A DNA stretch of 7,344 nt from UBA1100 sp964533265 (GTDB taxonomy: Bacteria > Verrucomicrobiota > Verrucomicrobiia > Limisphaerales > UBA1100). Position 1 is the stretch's first letter, and each line of letters starts with the position of its first letter. The notes beneath the pieces are model-generated. The model saw only the letters and a program-made list of their open reading frames with translations. It did no database searches and was not told the origin of the DNA. The DNA is taken from assembly GCA_964533265.1 (NCBI GenBank), contig CAZHJW010000108.1, forward strand, positions 1-7,344, written 5' to 3'. Below are positions 6,259-7,344 of this stretch, piece by piece. The position numbers were made by a program, and so were the translations under genes.

Positions 6259-7067
6259 GACTTATAGGTCGCCGTTTTGCCATCATAACTCTCCAAGACC
6301 ATGCACATGGGCTCGTAATTTCGATCAACGTAATCTTTGATGTAATCAATTATTTCCTCATTCCACTCCCGAATGTTTTCTTCCCGCCAAGCCCCTGACC
6401 GATGCGGGAAATTCCATGTCCAGTGGTCCACTGTAAAACGCGAAAGAAATATATTCTTCCAACTCCCTGTTTTTTTCTTTTTTTTCTTTTTGGAACGACG
6501 TTCCTTATCATTCCTTTCCATCCGCAGACACCCCTTGGCCCAATCCGTGTCGTGTACCCAATTAAAATAAACGGTACACCTGTTCTTGTCCTGGATGATT
6601 AAACTAACGAAAGGCTCATCTTTAAAAACATACCACCAGGCGCGATAGGCCCCTTTAATCAATGTAAATTGTTCCAGTGTCTTGCAATAGTTCGTGTTGC
6701 TTGTATCCATCCGGGTACCGGTTACTTTCGGGACGGTCTTTACAAAACCATTGGCTTTAACATCCAGTATTCCCTCGCCGTATTCGTCGGTGTATTTAAG
6801 CTTAATGAACCGTACCTTGGGAAACTTGCTGGCCACATCCATGAGTATGCCATCCACCCCACTGACGCTCCTGTCGTGCTCGGACACATCATAGATGCCC
6901 ACGCTGATCGCCACTATGTCATTTCCAGGCCGGGCAGGACGTGGGCCATCCTCTATAGTCCAAACCCAAAGAACATTCTCCTCAACTGAGACGTATGCTT
7001 CCAGGTCCGCGATATCCTCTCGCGGTCCCTTTGCCTCAAAAGTATAGTTGCAGTTCTGGGTCATCAC
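6201..7067 (-). CDS. Hypothetical protein with poly-lysine tract, unrecognised
   Basis: The 288-residue reading frame starts at GTG 7067-7065, followed at once by ATG 7064-7062, and ends at TGA 6203-6201. Either codon could be the start. The frame is open upstream to a stop at 7100-7098 but has no other start. I do not recognise a family. There is no signal peptide or membrane helix. Visible traits: an acidic and aromatic N-terminal half (NVLWVWTIEDGPRPARPGND at 31-50), GVDGILMDVASKFPKVRFIKL (in part 70-90), YRAWWYVFKDEPFVSLIIQD (141-160), then a charged linker with seven lysines at 193-199. A Trp-rich segment follows (VDHWTWNFPHRSGAWREE, 213-230), then a helical, acidic region, and a basic tail with VKPSEVKK at 271-278. 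The lysine codons make an A5-G-A8-G-A7 run on the coding strand. Length, lack of stops and a plausible promoter favour a real gene. It is convergent to the operon and AT-richer than PSD1, which may indicate separate origin. Confidence 0.72.
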   Translation of the reverse strand: MMTQNCNYTFEAKGPREDIADLEAYVSVEENVLWVWTIEDGPRPARPGNDIVAISVGIYDVSEHDRSVSGVDGILMDVASKFPKVRFIKLKYTDEYGEGILDVKANGFVKTVPKVTGTRMDTSNTNYCKTLEQFTLIKGAYRAWWYVFKDEPFVSLIIQDKNRCTVYFNWVHDTDWAKGCLRMERNDKERRSKKKKKKKTGSWKNIFLSRFTVDHWTWNFPHRSGAWREENIREWNEEIIDYIKDYVDRNYEPMCMVLESYDGKTATYKSVKPSEVKKTDILYPSTGR

Positions 7068-7083
7068 TTTTGAGGCGGGTCTT

Positions 7084-7109
7084 CTTCCTCCACCTGTTTA
7101 CTAGGAGGA
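7084..7109 (-). promoter_or_regulatory. Leader hairpin holding the GGAGGAAG motif
   Basis: On the minus strand TCCTCC (7109-7104) and GGAGGA (7091-7086) form a perfect 6-bp inverted repeat with a 12-nt loop. GGAGGAAG (7091-7084) is the only strong Shine-Dalgarno-like sequence before the 6201-7067 gene, but it is 16 nt from the GTG and 19 nt from the ATG, longer than usual. Pairing could hide it near the 5' end of the mRNA. Function is inferred only. Confidence 0.3.
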
Positions 7110-7114
7110 TATTC

Positions 7115-7123
7115 TATATACCA
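7115..7123 (-). promoter_or_regulatory. Extended -10 promoter candidate for the orphan minus-strand gene
   Basis: The minus strand reads TGGTATATA, a TGn extension plus TATATA (4 of 6 to the -10 consensus). Transcription would begin near 7108, leaving a leader of about 40 nt. The -35 region (GTTACT or TTACTT, 16-17 nt upstream) is poor. The eleven bases GTGATGGTATA are identical to those in the other minus-strand promoter candidate near 176-186. Confidence 0.3.
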
Positions 7124-7127
7124 TCAC

Positions 7128-7344
7128 ACACAGTAAAAGTAACTGCAGTAAAAAATATTATCTTCAAACAGGACCACGACACCACATGCAGACTTACAAA
7201 ACATGGGTTTTACCCGCGCAATTACCGATCCCGCTAAACAAGGGTCAGATGCCTTTTAATATAGGTAAAACATACTGAGGCGACACAGAAGGTCGAAGAC
7301 GATTGGGGAGGATTGGCAGTTTAGGGTAAAAGGTCGGTGCTATT
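7128..7344. other. Right-hand region with no recognised gene
   Basis: This AT-rich stretch upstream of the orphan gene shows no convincing coding region. It has a small palindrome gggttttaccc at 7205-7215 and short cagtaaaa repeats around 7131-7147. The final 100 bases are open on the minus strand (7343-7245, 32 codons then TGA) and also open in one plus frame, too short to call either as a gene. A gene end or start continuing beyond the window cannot be excluded. Confidence 0.5.

Noticed and set aside
6995..7237. Plus-strand 80-codon open frame across the orphan gene's promoter
   Set aside because: It overlaps the start of the better-supported minus-strand gene, lacks a ribosome binding site and has no recognisable features.
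7245..7343. C-terminal end of a minus-strand gene entering from the right (32 open codons, proline-rich)
   Set aside because: An open run this short is common by chance, a plus-strand frame is open over the same bases, and no motif is recognisable.

Overview
The window looks like chromosomal DNA from a bacterium of the Planctomycetes-Verrucomicrobia-Chlamydiae group, more likely Verrucomicrobia than Planctomycetes. The main reason is an adjacent pair of genes typical of these phyla: a large secreted PSCyt1-PSCyt2-PSD1 cytochrome-like protein followed by a Tat-exported DUF1501 protein. This is inferred from gene content only; there is no rRNA or other phylogenetic marker here.

Layout, left to right. 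Positions 1-156 on the minus strand hold the 5' end of a secreted protein with perfect 15-bp repeats encoding a glycine/proline-rich array; it runs off the left edge. Positions 157-286 form a divergent promoter region. The rightward promoter (TTGACC, 18-nt spacer, TATGAT) and a ribosome binding site point to a TTG start at 287 for the PSD1 gene, not the upstream ATG at 134. Positions 287-6152 are a tightly packed rightward run of four genes: PSD1-family protein (287-3310), DUF1501 protein (3323-4789), class-IV PLP aminotransferase or aminodeoxychorismate-lyase-like enzyme (4789-5628), and a conserved histidine-rich hypothetical protein (5631-6152). The junctions are a 12-nt gap, a 1-nt overlap (TGATG) and a 2-nt gap, so translational coupling is likely. 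A candidate intrinsic terminator follows at 6184-6239. Positions 6201-7067 on the minus strand encode an unrecognised 288-residue protein with a seven-lysine tract; it converges on the operon. Positions 7068-7344 contain its probable promoter and leader and nothing else I can name.

How the genes fit together: PSD1 and DUF1501 proteins usually occur as neighbours and are thought to act outside the cytoplasm, but their biochemical role is not established. The two genes after them look cytoplasmic, so the operon joins an exported pair to a small-molecule PLP enzyme and a protein of unknown function. Base composition also changes along the run: the middle of PSD1 is clearly GC-richer than its first 500 bases or the downstream genes. 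I see no mobile element, CRISPR array, tRNA, rRNA or complete defence system. The best candidates for undescribed biology are the histidine-rich protein at 5631-6152 and the orphan gene at 6201-7067.
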